DNA from: Jeotgalicoccus saudimassiliensis
GTDB lineage: Bacteria; Bacillota; Bacilli; Staphylococcales; Salinicoccaceae
Reading direction: 5' to 3'
Length of the DNA stretch: 64,000 nt
Assembly (NCBI RefSeq): GCF_000756715.1
Contig: NZ_CCSE01000001.1
Coordinates: 992,001-1,056,000, forward strand
Position numbers and translations under genes: made by a program. This document shows, one piece after another, positions 55,978-64,000 of the stretch (the stretch's first letter is position 1; each line of letters starts with the position of its first letter). A model generated the notes under the pieces. The model made no database searches. It had not been told where the DNA came from and was given only the letters and a program-made list of their open reading frames with translations.

Positions 55978-57321
55978 CTAATTTTCTCTAAATTTATTAA
56001 TCAGTTCGCTGAAATCTTCATCGTCTTTCAGCGTCTTCATCGGTTCTTTGTTTTTCTGTTTCGGCTTCGTTTGTGCCGTCCGTTTTTGCTGCGGCGAATT
56101 TTCAGCCGTTTTTTCTTTCAGCCATGCCGGCTGCTCCTCGCCCGGTCCTGCGTATTTAAACTGGCGTTTCCGGCGTTTTTCTTCCTGAGCTTCGCGGAAT
56201 TCCATAATGGACTGATACGCTTCTGCGGCAGTACGGTAGCCTTCCTTCTCCCAGTTTTCCGCAATCGTCATCGCATAGCGGAGCGGCAGTTCGCCGTCTT
56301 TCATCTGTATTGCGTATTCCAACAGCACGTTGATGACCCCGTTTTCGAGACCGGTTTTAACGATTAACTCCGTGACAACTTTTAAGTCGTTCTCCGACGG
56401 TTTGTAGCTTCTGAGATCGTTAATTCTGTCGAGCGGGCTGACCTTGTCCAGGCTGTCGAGGTACGACTCGTCCCCCGCCGGCTTCACCGCTTCTTCGGCC
56501 GTCGTGAAACTCGGCACCACTTCGCCGTATTCCTTTTGATAATACTTGCGCGCTTCAGTCTTCAGCCGGTCTTTATCGATTCCAAACTGCGGACTCGTCG
56601 ACTGGAGCAGAATCTGCTTTATGTCGTACGCGTTCAGTTTAAACAGCTGGCTCAGCTGCACGACCAGCACTTTCACTTCCTTCGTAAAAAACTGCCGGTC
56701 GATTCTCGTACCTTTTAAATGGGTGAACAGCACTTCAAAATCGAAGTCGTCGAGGTCGATCGACGGGCCGCGCGACACATCGTTCTGCTTAAAGTTGTCA
56801 TTCGGTGTGCGGAATGACTCGTCTCTCGAATGATAAAAGACCTCGGTGAACTTCTTCGTCACTTCGGTAATATCTTCCGGGAGCTCCGGGTAAATGAGCC
56901 GGTCTTTTTTATCGTTAAACTTCTGAGAGCCGACCTGCGAGTATAAATACATCGACAGCATCGGATCCTTGAAATACATTTCTGCCGTCAACGGCTGCAG
57001 CAATCTGTAGACGAACAGATCATCGTGTTCTTTATTGGATACGTACGTGCGCACGAGCCCGATTGCCTCGAGTTTGTCGAGCGACTGCTGATAATCAGAT
57101 AAATTCAGCGCGAGCTCGTCCATCAGTTCCCGGTGGAAGCGGACAGCAAGCTTATCGTGCACCTTCGTCGATTCTGCCAGATACAGGTAAATACCGAAGG
57201 CCTCTGTGCCGATTACCGGTAAATACAACGCATTCAGAATCTCGTAATTATCGTTCGACAGCGTCCCCGGCTGGTACACGATAAACTCCGTATTCGGTTT
57301 TAAACGTTCGTTAAATTTCAT
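55978..57321 (-). CDS. dnaB: Replication initiation and membrane attachment protein DnaB
   Basis: A Firmicutes-specific protein that helps load helicase at oriC and restart sites (not the E. coli DnaB helicase). The 447-residue protein has two DnaD/DnaB-like domains: an N-terminal winged-helix part and a C-terminal DDBH2 region near 330-390 (VINVLLEYAIQMKDGELPLRYAMTIAENWEKEG, in pieces). A basic, low-complexity tail follows. The order nrdR-dnaB-dnaI is conserved in Bacillus and Staphylococcus. Confidence 0.94.
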   Translation of the reverse strand: MKFNERLKPNTEFIVYQPGTLSNDNYEILNALYLPVIGTEAFGIYLYLAESTKVHDKLAVRFHRELMDELALNLSDYQQSLDKLEAIGLVRTYVSNKEHDDLFVYRLLQPLTAEMYFKDPMLSMYLYSQVGSQKFNDKKDRLIYPELPEDITEVTKKFTEVFYHSRDESFRTPNDNFKQNDVSRGPSIDLDDFDFEVLFTHLKGTRIDRQFFTKEVKVLVVQLSQLFKLNAYDIKQILLQSTSPQFGIDKDRLKTEARKYYQKEYGEVVPSFTTAEEAVKPAGDESYLDSLDKVSPLDRINDLRSYKPSENDLKVVTELIVKTGLENGVINVLLEYAIQMKDGELPLRYAMTIAENWEKEGYRTAAEAYQSIMEFREAQEEKRRKRQFKYAGPGEEQPAWLKEKTAENSPQQKRTAQTKPKQKNKEPMKTLKDDEDFSELINKFREN

Positions 57322-57322
57322 C

Positions 57323-57781
57323 TTAAGCCTTACCCTTTTCCAGTTTTTTCATAATATCCATCAGCTGATCGATATCTTTAAACTCTCTGTACACCGATGC
57401 AAAACGCACGTATGCCACCTGATCGAGAGTAATTAATTCATTCATGACACATTCGCCGATATCATTGGATGAAATTTCCGCCTTGTTTAAATTGCGGAGC
57501 GCCGCTTCAATCTTATCCGCGCGCTTTTCAATTTCATCATAGGGAATCGCCCGTTTCTCACACGCTTTTAACAGACCGTCCAGCACTTTCGACCTGTCGA
57601 ACACTTCACGTGTCCCGTCTTTTTTTATAACGACAAGGGGTGATAGTTCAATACGCTCGAACGTCGTAAAACGCGTCTGACAATCGTCGCACTCACGGCG
57701 TCTGCGGATCGCATTCATCTCATCTGCATGACGCGAATCGATAACCCTCGAATTCGTATGCTGACACTTTGGACATCTCAT
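57323..57781 (-). CDS. nrdR: Transcriptional repressor NrdR
   Basis: Represses ribonucleotide reductase genes in response to ATP/dATP. The 152-residue protein has the zinc ribbon (C3, C6, C31, C34) with RRRREC between the pairs, and an ATP-cone domain ([20 protein letters not shown] near 50). No NrdR box was noticed beside it, so its targets are elsewhere. dnaB starts one base after its stop. Confidence 0.97.
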   Translation of the reverse strand: MRCPKCQHTNSRVIDSRHADEMNAIRRRRECDDCQTRFTTFERIELSPLVVIKKDGTREVFDRSKVLDGLLKACEKRAIPYDEIEKRADKIEAALRNLNKAEISSNDIGECVMNELITLDQVAYVRFASVYREFKDIDQLMDIMKKLEKGKA

Positions 57782-57940
57782 GTGATGTTCACCTCATTTA
57801 GTAATAGATTAGTTGCAATTATTATAACATCGAAACCACTAAACATAAAAAAAGAAAGACGATTGGCGGGATTTGGTGCGGTTTGGTGTGGTTTGAGGGA
57901 GATAAAAATCGCGGTGCCGGTTGAATGGGCGTGCTGCTGT

Positions 57941-58066
57941 GCCATTGTCGAAACTACAGTGGCACGGTGGAGGCCCCGCTGCGCCATTGTCGAAGTCACA
58001 ATGGCACGATGGAGGTCCTGCTGCGCCATTGTCGAAACCACAAGGGCACGGTGGAGACGCAGCAAC
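57941..58066. repeat. Tandem hairpin array F: three 42-bp units
   Basis: Units begin at 57941, 57983 and 58025. Each has GCCATTGTCGAA followed by a complementary half (ACAGTGGC, ACAATGGC, ACAAGGGC). The middle unit has a perfect 8-bp stem, GCCATTGT/ACAATGGC, and the third has a mismatch. GTGGAGG and CTGCTGC recur between hairpins. The array lies between the terminator of the ABM gene and the start of nrdR; the rest of 57782-58100 contains no gene I can support. Confidence 0.8.
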
Positions 58067-58100
58067 CAAAACAACCAAAACAACCCCCAGCAACCACAAC

Positions 58101-58136
58101 AAACCCCGCCACCTCACAACGGAGGCGGCGGGGTCC
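58101..58136 (-). terminator. Terminator of the ABM monooxygenase gene
   Basis: ACCCCGCC and GGCGGGGT with CCTC/GAGG inside, then TTTGTTGTG on the minus strand. The same weak tail follows the MFS terminator at 9138-9183. Confidence 0.7.
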
Positions 58137-58152
58137 CGGTTAATCCGGATTT

Positions 58153-58572
58153 TTATCCTTCAACGCTGTAGTTTTCACGTACCGGCATTGCTTCCAGGTA
58201 GTTGCTGCCCTGTGATTTTACACGTTGTTCTTTTTTTACGTGGGAGTTTTGGAATGCTTCTGATTCCACCCATGCTGTGAAGTCTTCTGTTGTTGCCCAG
58301 CCTGTCAGGACGGACATTTTGCTGCCGTTTTGAACGAGCATAAACCCGGCGAAGCCGTCGTACCGGTCGACGTTGCCTTTACGGGATTTAAATCGTTCGA
58401 TCATTTCCGGAATGTATTCTTCTTTTACGATGAAGTTGTTCGTCGCAACGTGGCCGGCAGCTGATACGTCCCCGTCGTGGATAAGGATGTCCCAGTTTTC
58501 TCCTTTATACGCTGCTGTGTTGCCTTCGATAATCAGTTCTGTGTTTTGTCCTTCTTTGTTTACTAATTTCAT
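58153..58572 (-). CDS. Antibiotic biosynthesis monooxygenase (ABM) fold protein, HmoA/HmoB-like
   Basis: A 139-residue protein whose second half (about 45-125) is a ferredoxin-like ABM domain: NNFIVKEEYIPEMIERFKSR, GFAGFMLVQN and VLTGWATTEDFTAWVES. Similar Bacillus proteins HmoA/HmoB degrade haem, and the staphylococcal TRAP protein has the same fold. A haem role is plausible, but the haem-ligating residue cannot be fixed from sequence alone. It is a single gene between gapB and nrdR. Confidence 0.78.
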   Translation of the reverse strand: MKLVNKEGQNTELIIEGNTAAYKGENWDILIHDGDVSAAGHVATNNFIVKEEYIPEMIERFKSRKGNVDRYDGFAGFMLVQNGSKMSVLTGWATTEDFTAWVESEAFQNSHVKKEQRVKSQGSNYLEAMPVRENYSVEG

Positions 58573-58612
58573 GTCAGCACTCCTTCGTTCGTATTGTCAG
58601 TTTTATTGTAAC

Positions 58613-58641
58613 AAAAAAGAGGACAGCATGAACTGTCCCCT
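58613..58641 (-). terminator. gapB terminator
   Basis: GGGGACAG/CTGTCCTC stem with six T on the minus strand, about 20 bases past the gapB stop. Confidence 0.88.
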
Positions 58642-58662
58642 TGTGACTGTATTGTTAAATTA

Positions 58663-59667
58663 TTAAATATCGCGTGCGATCATTTCAGCTAATTCAACAC
58701 ATCTTGTAGAGTAACCCCACTCGTTGTCGTACCATGAAAGTACTTTAACTTTGTTGTCACCCATAATCATTGTAAGGTCTGAATCTACGATCGAGCTGCG
58801 CGGATCAGTATTGTAGTCGCTTGATACCAACGGTGCATCGCTCACGCCTAAAATACCTTTCATTGCGTCGCTTTCAAATTTCTTAAACGCTTCGTTAACC
58901 TCTTCTTTAGTCACTTCTTTTTCAAGGTCCACTACAAGGTCAACCAGCGAAACGTTTGATACCGGTACGCGCAGTGCCATACCGTCTAATTTACCTTCAA
59001 GCTCAGGAAGCACTAAAGCTGTTGCTTTTGCAGCACCTGTTGAAGTCGGGATAATGTTTTCTGCAGCTGAACGCGCACGGCGTAAGTCTTTGTGCGGGTT
59101 GTCGATGTTCAGCTGGTCGTTAGTGTACGCGTGTACTGTCGTCACAAGACCGTTTTTAATGCCGAACTCATCGTTTAATACTTTAGCTACAGGTGCCAGA
59201 CAGTTTGTCGTACATGATGCATTAGAGAATACATCGTATGATGACGTGTCGAGTGTTGCACAGTTCACGCCGCGTACAAGTGTCTGTACATTGCCGCCGC
59301 CCGATGGTCCTGTTAATAATACTTTCTTCGCACCGGCATCGATGTGAGCCTGTGCTTTGTCTCCGTGGTTGAATACCCCTGTTGCTTCGATAACGATATC
59401 GACGCCAAGGTCAGCCCATGGTAAGTTTGCAGGGTTGCGGTCGCTTGTTACAGTAATTTCTTTACCGTCGACAACAAGGTTGTCCCCTTTAACCTCAACT
59501 TTTTTATCCCACGTACCGTGAGTAGTATCGTGGTTAATTAAGTGTGCGATTGTTTCCGCAGGTGATGTTACGTTAACTGCAACGAGTTCAAGGTCTTTTG
59601 ATTCGTTGACGATACGAAACACCATTCTTCCAATTCTACCTAAACCATTAATAGCAACTTTTTTCAT
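58663..59667 (-). CDS. gapB: Glyceraldehyde-3-phosphate dehydrogenase GapB, probably NADP-linked
   Basis: Catalyses the reversible oxidation of glyceraldehyde-3-phosphate; GapB-type enzymes work mainly in gluconeogenesis. The 334-residue protein has NGLGRIGR at the N-terminus and the catalytic Cys in SNASCTTNC near residue 152. After the second beta strand it reads AVNVTSPAET, without the Asp that fixes NAD specificity in glycolytic GapA (VNDLTD), which fits NADP use. It lies between coaE and nrdR, where staphylococci carry gapB. Regulation is likely by a gluconeogenesis repressor such as CcpN in relatives; no site was identified. Confidence 0.93.
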   Translation of the reverse strand: MKKVAINGLGRIGRMVFRIVNESKDLELVAVNVTSPAETIAHLINHDTTHGTWDKKVEVKGDNLVVDGKEITVTSDRNPANLPWADLGVDIVIEATGVFNHGDKAQAHIDAGAKKVLLTGPSGGGNVQTLVRGVNCATLDTSSYDVFSNASCTTNCLAPVAKVLNDEFGIKNGLVTTVHAYTNDQLNIDNPHKDLRRARSAAENIIPTSTGAAKATALVLPELEGKLDGMALRVPVSNVSLVDLVVDLEKEVTKEEVNEAFKKFESDAMKGILGVSDAPLVSSDYNTDPRSSIVDSDLTMIMGDNKVKVLSWYDNEWGYSTRCVELAEMIARDI

Positions 59668-59740
59668 GACTAGAGCTCCTTTGAAAGTTCTTTTTTCATT
59701 TAATAGTGTAACACATTAAGGCTTACGTTTGTACACGTTT

Positions 59741-60334
59741 TCACAGACTTTCCAACTCTTCTGTAAATTTATCAATCTGTTCATATAATTTCTCTACAGA
59801 ACCGTTGTTATCAAGACGGTATTCACTTCTCTCCACCTTTTCAGTTAAAGGCATCTGGCTGTTAATGCGCGCCTCTGCCTCTTCAATCGTCAGGTCATTT
59901 CTTGCAGTCAGGCGTCTGATCTGCGTATCGCGGTCGACGAATACGGTGACGACCAGGTCGCACCGTTCGTTCAGCCCGTTTTCAAACAGGAGCGGAATAT
60001 CCAGAAACACATGGCCTTTTTTGATAAACTCCGCTTCATCCGCATTCATCATATCCCTGATCAGCGGGTGGACGATTGCGTTCAGCTCCCGGCGTTTACC
60101 GGCATCGTTAAAAATAATACTCCCGAGTTTTTTACGGTCGAGTTCACCGTCCGCATCAACGATATCTTCACCGAATGCTTCGATAATTGCAGGTATCGCC
60201 GGACCGCCTTTTGCGGTCGTTTTTCTCGAATAGGCATCCGCATCGAGCACCGTGTAGCCGTGCTCTTTTAAATAATCGCTTACCGTCGTTTTACCGCTCG
60301 CGATACCGCCTGTCAAACCGATCACTTTATACAT
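59741..60334 (-). CDS. coaE: Dephospho-CoA kinase
   Basis: The last step of coenzyme A synthesis. The 197-residue protein has the P-loop GLTGGIASGKTT (residues 6-17), DADAYSRK near 34 and the lid segment TARNDLTIEEAEARINSQMP near 145. An open frame extends upstream to 60418, but the ATG at 60334 has AGAGGTGA before it and matches the family start MYKVIGLTGG. It follows mutM by five bases in the polA-mutM-coaE operon. Confidence 0.96.
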   Translation of the reverse strand: MYKVIGLTGGIASGKTTVSDYLKEHGYTVLDADAYSRKTTAKGGPAIPAIIEAFGEDIVDADGELDRKKLGSIIFNDAGKRRELNAIVHPLIRDMMNADEAEFIKKGHVFLDIPLLFENGLNERCDLVVTVFVDRDTQIRRLTARNDLTIEEAEARINSQMPLTEKVERSEYRLDNNGSVEKLYEQIDKFTEELESL

Positions 60335-60339
60335 GGACA

Positions 60340-61203
60340 TCACCTCTGGCATGTTGTGCAATAAAATGTATTGCGCGTACTGATTACTTTCGTTTTCAGC
60401 TCGTGCCCGAGCGGACATTCCTTCCGCTGGTACACGTTAAAGCTGTTCTGCATTTCGCCCTTGCCGCCCGTGACGCTCCGGTAGTCGGAAATTGTCGAGC
60501 CGCCGTGTGATAACGACAGTTCGAACACTTCCGTAATCCGGTCGAACAGTTCACGGAGACGTTTATCAGACACGTTTTTAACTTTTCTCGCCGGCAGAAT
60601 ATGTGCAAGGTACAGTGCTTCCACAGCGTAAATATTACCGACGCCCGGAATGACCTCCCCGTCCATAATCGCGACTTTAACTGCTTTCTCTTCGTACTTT
60701 TTCGTCCGGAGCATCTTCATGTAATGAGCGAAGCTCAGCTCATCCGTATACTCCGGCGCCATACGCGCAAACGGCGGGAAATCATGCAGGCTTTCATGCG
60801 TATGCATTTCACCGAACCGTCGGATATCCGAATAGACGAGTTTCTGCCCGTTATCGAATGAGAAAATCACCTGCCAGTGTTTTCTGAAGTTATGCTCTTT
60901 AATATCATCGAAATTATTCACGATAAAGTACGCCCCCGACATGCCGAGATGGCTGACGAGATGCGTCGTTTTATATTCATCGTTGATCAGGAAATATAAA
61001 TACTTCCCGCGGCGTCCGATATGTGTAATCGTCTTGCCGGTTACGATCTCCTTAAATGCGTCGAGATCGTCTTTTACAATTGTTCGTTTATTTGTTTTAT
61101 GCCCGTTATATATGTGCTGCGACAGCTCGACGTCCGTAATCTTTAAATTGATTACGGGCGTGAGTTCGCGCTTAACGAGTTCTACCTCCGGCAGTTCCGG
61201 CAT
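60340..61203 (-). CDS. mutM: Formamidopyrimidine-DNA glycosylase, atypical zinc finger
   Basis: Excises 8-oxoguanine and Fapy lesions. The 287-residue protein begins MPELPEVE, with the catalytic Pro and Glu, and has HIGRRGKYLYF near residue 62 with the conserved Lys. The H2TH domain is near 170-230. The C-terminal zinc finger normally has four Cys (CxxC...CxxC). Here the first pair reads CPLGH (C263, H267) and the second CTTC (C282, C285), so one Cys is missing and His may replace it. It lies ten bases after polA. Confidence 0.94.
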   Translation of the reverse strand: MPELPEVELVKRELTPVINLKITDVELSQHIYNGHKTNKRTIVKDDLDAFKEIVTGKTITHIGRRGKYLYFLINDEYKTTHLVSHLGMSGAYFIVNNFDDIKEHNFRKHWQVIFSFDNGQKLVYSDIRRFGEMHTHESLHDFPPFARMAPEYTDELSFAHYMKMLRTKKYEEKAVKVAIMDGEVIPGVGNIYAVEALYLAHILPARKVKNVSDKRLRELFDRITEVFELSLSHGGSTISDYRSVTGGKGEMQNSFNVYQRKECPLGHELKTKVISTRNTFYCTTCQR

Positions 61204-61212
61204 TTATTCCAC

Positions 61213-63816
61213 CTACTTCACTTCATACCAGTCCGTACCGTACCCTGCGTCTACTTTCAGCGGTACGTCGATGTCTATGGCGTTTTCCATAATATCTTTA
61301 ATAACCGGAATGAATGCTTCCACTTCACTTTCCGGAATATCAAAGATGAGCTCATCGTGGATCTGTAATAATAATTCTGCATTGAATTTCTGTGCTTCTT
61401 CGCTGTTCGCGTATTTGACCATCGCGAGTTTGATTATATCAGCAGCACTCCCCTGAATCGGCGAGTTCATCGCTGTGCGTTCCGCGAACGAACGCGCGTT
61501 AAAGTTTCTGCTGTTTACGTCCGGCACGTAACGGCGGCGGTGCAGCAGTGTCGTCACATAACCGTCGCGTTTCGCATCCTGCACGATATCATGCATAAAC
61601 TGTTTCACTTCTTTAAATGATTCGAGATACGTGTCGATAAACTGACCGGCTTCCTTACGCGTAATGCCGAGGTTTTGGCTGAGTCCGTAATCACTGATGC
61701 CGTAAACGATTCCGAAGTTAACCGCCTTGGCGTTACGACGCATTAACGGCGTCACCTCATCGAGTGCAACACCGTACACTTCCATCGCCGTCTTCGTGTG
61801 AATGTCGATATCGTTCGTAAACGCTTCGAGCATCGATTCATCTTTCGTAATCGCTGCGAGTACGCGCAGTTCAATTTGCGAATAATCCAGTCCGAGCAGC
61901 ACATTTCCTTCTTTTGACGGCACGAACGCCTGACGGATTTTACGCCCTTCTTCAAGGCGAATCGGGATGTTCTGCAGATTCGGTTCCACACTTGATAAAC
62001 GTCCCGTCTGAGCGAGTGTCTGGTTAAAGCGCGTATGAATACGCGAATCTTCAGTCACTTCACCCTGCAGGCCGATGACATACGTCGACTGCAGTTTGCT
62101 GATTGTACGGTACGTTAAAATGTGTTCTATAATCTCGTGCTTGTCTTCCAGCTGTTCGAGCACATCGACCGCTGTGGAGTACCCTGTCTTCGTCTTTTTA
62201 ATGACGGGCAGTTCAAGCTTTTCAAATAAAATGACACCGAGCTGCTTCGGTGAATTGATATTGAATTCTTCACCGGCCATGCCGTAAATCTTCTCTTCGA
62301 TTTCTGTTAGGCGTCCGCTCAATTCCTCTTCCATCTCTTTCAGACGCTCTGTTTTAATTTTAATGCCTTTAAGTTCCATCTGGACGAGCACTTTCGATAA
62401 TGGAATTTCCAGGTCATGCCATAAATCGTACATTTCATCCGCGCGCAGTTTGTCCGCCACAGGTCCGGCGACTTTTTCAATCGCCTGGACTTTATCGGCT
62501 ACGAAGTCTTTCGTCTCGTCAGCTGAAGGATCTTTCCTGTTACGCCCTTTGCCGTAATGGAAATCATCACTGTTGATAGACACGTTAAAGTCGGCTGCGG
62601 TTTCCGCCACATCGATAATTTTCTTAGACGGGTTTAACAGGAAACTGCCGAGCATAATGTCTTCATTAAAGCCGTCGAACTCGACGTTCAGATGGTTTAA
62701 CAATGCCACCTGGCGCTTCAGATCGTACGTCGTTACGTTGCCGCGCGTGTTTAAAAACTGGCTGAGTTCGTCTGCATCAAATTCCGCTGCTTCTTTTACC
62801 AGCACAAAATCTTTATCTGCAATACCGATAAACTCCGGCTTCGCTTTTAAGTAGTTGTCATCGTGCACTTCCAGATATATGCTGATATCGTCCCCTAAGT
62901 CGTTCAGGGTGTCCGTACGCTCCGCTGTAAACGAAGCGACTTCGTCAACTTCCGCCGCTTCCATATTGTCGAGCAGCGAATTGAACTCAAGCTCTTTAAA
63001 CAGCTCGTACTTCTCTTCTGAATCTTCGTTGTTAAATTTCAGCTCTTCCAGTTTAAAATCAAACGTCATATCCCGGTAAATTGTTGCGAGATCTTTACTC
63101 ATCAACGCAATCTCCTGATTGTTCGTTAAGTTCTCGTTTAATTTTTTCGCGGTAATCTTATCGAGACTGCCGAGCACGTTCTCGACACTGCCGTATTCTT
63201 TTAATAATTTAACCGCCGTTTTCTCGCCGACACCGGGCACACCCGGAATGTTATCCGATTTGTCGCCCATCAGACCTTTTAAGTCGATAATCTGGTTCGG
63301 AACGAGACCGTCGTAAACTTCCGCCACATGTTCAGGTGTAAACACTTCAATATCCGTGACACCTTTTTTCGTAATGTAGACTTTCGTATGTTCACTTGCC
63401 AGCTGCGTTAAGTCCTTGTCGCCTGTAATAACGATCGTTTCGAACTTCTCTTCATCGGCAAGTTTCGTCCATGTGCCGATAATGTCATCGGCCTCGTAGT
63501 CTTCGTGCTCGAAACGTTTAATGCCGTATGCATCGATCAGCTTTCTGATCGGTGCGAACTGCTCCCCGAGCTCCGGCGGAGTTTTCTGTCTGCCGCCTTT
63601 ATATTCTGTGTACTGCTTATGTCTGAACGTCGATTTACCCGCGTCAAACGCCACTAAAAAATAATCGGGCTGTTCTTCTTTAATTACTTTTTCCAACAGG
63701 CGTGCGTATCCGAAAATCGCATTCGTATGCAGCCCGCTCTGATTTGTTAACAGCGGCAGTCCGTAAAACGCGCGGAATGCGATACTGTTTCCATCCATGA
63801 GAATTAACTTAGCCAT
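61213..63816 (-). CDS. polA: DNA polymerase I
   Basis: Gap filling and primer removal. The 867-residue protein has an N-terminal 5'-3' exonuclease (residues 1-290, with DGNSIAFRAFYGLP, DYEADDIIGT and GVPGVGEKTA). The middle domain resembles a 3'-5' exonuclease but lacks the DxE catalytic motif (ISIYLEVHDD), as usual in Gram-positives. The polymerase domain has motif A LGLDYSQIELRVLA near 685, motif B RRNAKAVNFGIVYG near 733 and motif C QIHDELIFD near 823. It heads the polA-mutM-coaE cluster. Confidence 0.97.
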   Translation of the reverse strand: MAKLILMDGNSIAFRAFYGLPLLTNQSGLHTNAIFGYARLLEKVIKEEQPDYFLVAFDAGKSTFRHKQYTEYKGGRQKTPPELGEQFAPIRKLIDAYGIKRFEHEDYEADDIIGTWTKLADEEKFETIVITGDKDLTQLASEHTKVYITKKGVTDIEVFTPEHVAEVYDGLVPNQIIDLKGLMGDKSDNIPGVPGVGEKTAVKLLKEYGSVENVLGSLDKITAKKLNENLTNNQEIALMSKDLATIYRDMTFDFKLEELKFNNEDSEEKYELFKELEFNSLLDNMEAAEVDEVASFTAERTDTLNDLGDDISIYLEVHDDNYLKAKPEFIGIADKDFVLVKEAAEFDADELSQFLNTRGNVTTYDLKRQVALLNHLNVEFDGFNEDIMLGSFLLNPSKKIIDVAETAADFNVSINSDDFHYGKGRNRKDPSADETKDFVADKVQAIEKVAGPVADKLRADEMYDLWHDLEIPLSKVLVQMELKGIKIKTERLKEMEEELSGRLTEIEEKIYGMAGEEFNINSPKQLGVILFEKLELPVIKKTKTGYSTAVDVLEQLEDKHEIIEHILTYRTISKLQSTYVIGLQGEVTEDSRIHTRFNQTLAQTGRLSSVEPNLQNIPIRLEEGRKIRQAFVPSKEGNVLLGLDYSQIELRVLAAITKDESMLEAFTNDIDIHTKTAMEVYGVALDEVTPLMRRNAKAVNFGIVYGISDYGLSQNLGITRKEAGQFIDTYLESFKEVKQFMHDIVQDAKRDGYVTTLLHRRRYVPDVNSRNFNARSFAERTAMNSPIQGSAADIIKLAMVKYANSEEAQKFNAELLLQIHDELIFDIPESEVEAFIPVIKDIMENAIDIDVPLKVDAGYGTDWYEVK

Positions 63817-63913
63817 AACAATCTCCTTAAGTGTTCATACTTACTTTAAATTATACAGTTCATGCGTATATTAGCCAATTAAAAAACTACTGTCACCGGT
63901 GCCGATCATCCGC

Positions 63914-63949
63914 AAAAAAGACACCTGACTTCGTTTGAAGTCAGGTGTC
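63914..63949 (-). terminator. Terminator of the gene upstream of polA
   Basis: GACACCTGACTTC/GAAGTCAGGTGTC, a perfect 13-bp stem with a four-base loop and six T on the minus strand. Confidence 0.92.
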
Positions 63950-63967
63950 CAAATATGTTTTTGTATT

Positions 63968-64000
63968 TTAGTAATGTACCGGTGAATCCGGACCTAACGG
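63968..64000 (-). CDS. 3' end of an unidentified gene at the right edge
   Basis: The last ten codons of a minus-strand frame, reading PLGPDSPVHY and a TAA stop at 63968-63970, are followed 20 bases later by a strong terminator. The ending faintly resembles the xGP...Y tail of citrate synthases, which lie near polA in some relatives, but ten residues cannot establish that. Confidence 0.35.
   Translation of the reverse strand, partial: PLGPDSPVHY

Noticed and set aside
57728-58280. Frames of 72-147 codons near nrdR
   Set aside because: They cross the nrdR start, the 42-bp array and a terminator, with no coding signature.

Overview
The window is 64 kb of chromosomal core genome from a low-GC Gram-positive of the Staphylococcaceae. 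The blocks hemAXCDBL-engB-clpX-tig, valS-folC, polA-mutM-coaE-gapB-nrdR-dnaB-dnaI-thrS-infC-rpmI-rplT and pheST-zapA-cvpA-polX-mutS2-trxA-uvrC-sdhCAB-murI are arranged much as in staphylococci. A membrane-anchored c-type cytochrome is present, which classical Staphylococcus species generally lack. That points to a neighbouring genus of the Jeotgalicoccus/Salinicoccus/Macrococcus type; the genus is an inference. Every recognised gene except mscL is on the minus strand. No phage, insertion sequence, CRISPR array or rRNA operon was seen.

Layout, left to right: aconitase (cut by the left edge) diverges from mscL; then folC and valS (T-box); an AbrB-type transporter; a 14-TM MFS exporter; cytochrome c; the haem operon hemAXCDBL with a PerR-like box over its promoter; engB, clpX and tig; a YsoA-like protein and a NUDIX protein; a very acidic LPXTG-anchored amidase; a small basic protein; tRNA-Arg(UCU); a GNAT acetyltransferase, phosphodiesterase, rdgB, murI and a MarR regulator; sdhCAB; uvrC; trxA; a 32-residue membrane peptide; mutS2-polX-cvpA-zapA; pheST (T-box); an rRNA methyltransferase and an M42 peptidase; an AGCS symporter with a CcpA cre site; a YhfC-type intramembrane protease; a NERD protein; infC-rpmI-rplT with an attenuated leader; thrS (T-box); dnaI-dnaB-nrdR; an ABM-fold monooxygenase; gapB; coaE-mutM-polA; and the last codons of an upstream gene.

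The most unusual content is non-coding. Six gaps between transcription units hold tandem arrays of imperfect hairpins: 2923-3078, 8561-9110, 30008-30452, 41196-41691, 50117-50279 and 57941-58066. Their periods are 41, 41, 51, 51, 42 and 42 bp, close to four or five turns of B-DNA. Sequences differ between most arrays, yet pairing is kept within units and several stems show compensatory changes. The two 51-bp arrays, 11 kb apart, share the same stem. All six sit beside operon ends, near intrinsic terminators where one is visible, and none lies inside an operon. I know of no named repeat family with these properties.

Regulation readable from sequence includes three T-boxes (Val, Phe, Thr), an L20-type infC leader, a near-consensus PerR box at hemA, a consensus cre site at the AGCS gene, a perfect 12-bp inverted repeat upstream of the NUDIX gene, and a probable AUA start codon for infC.
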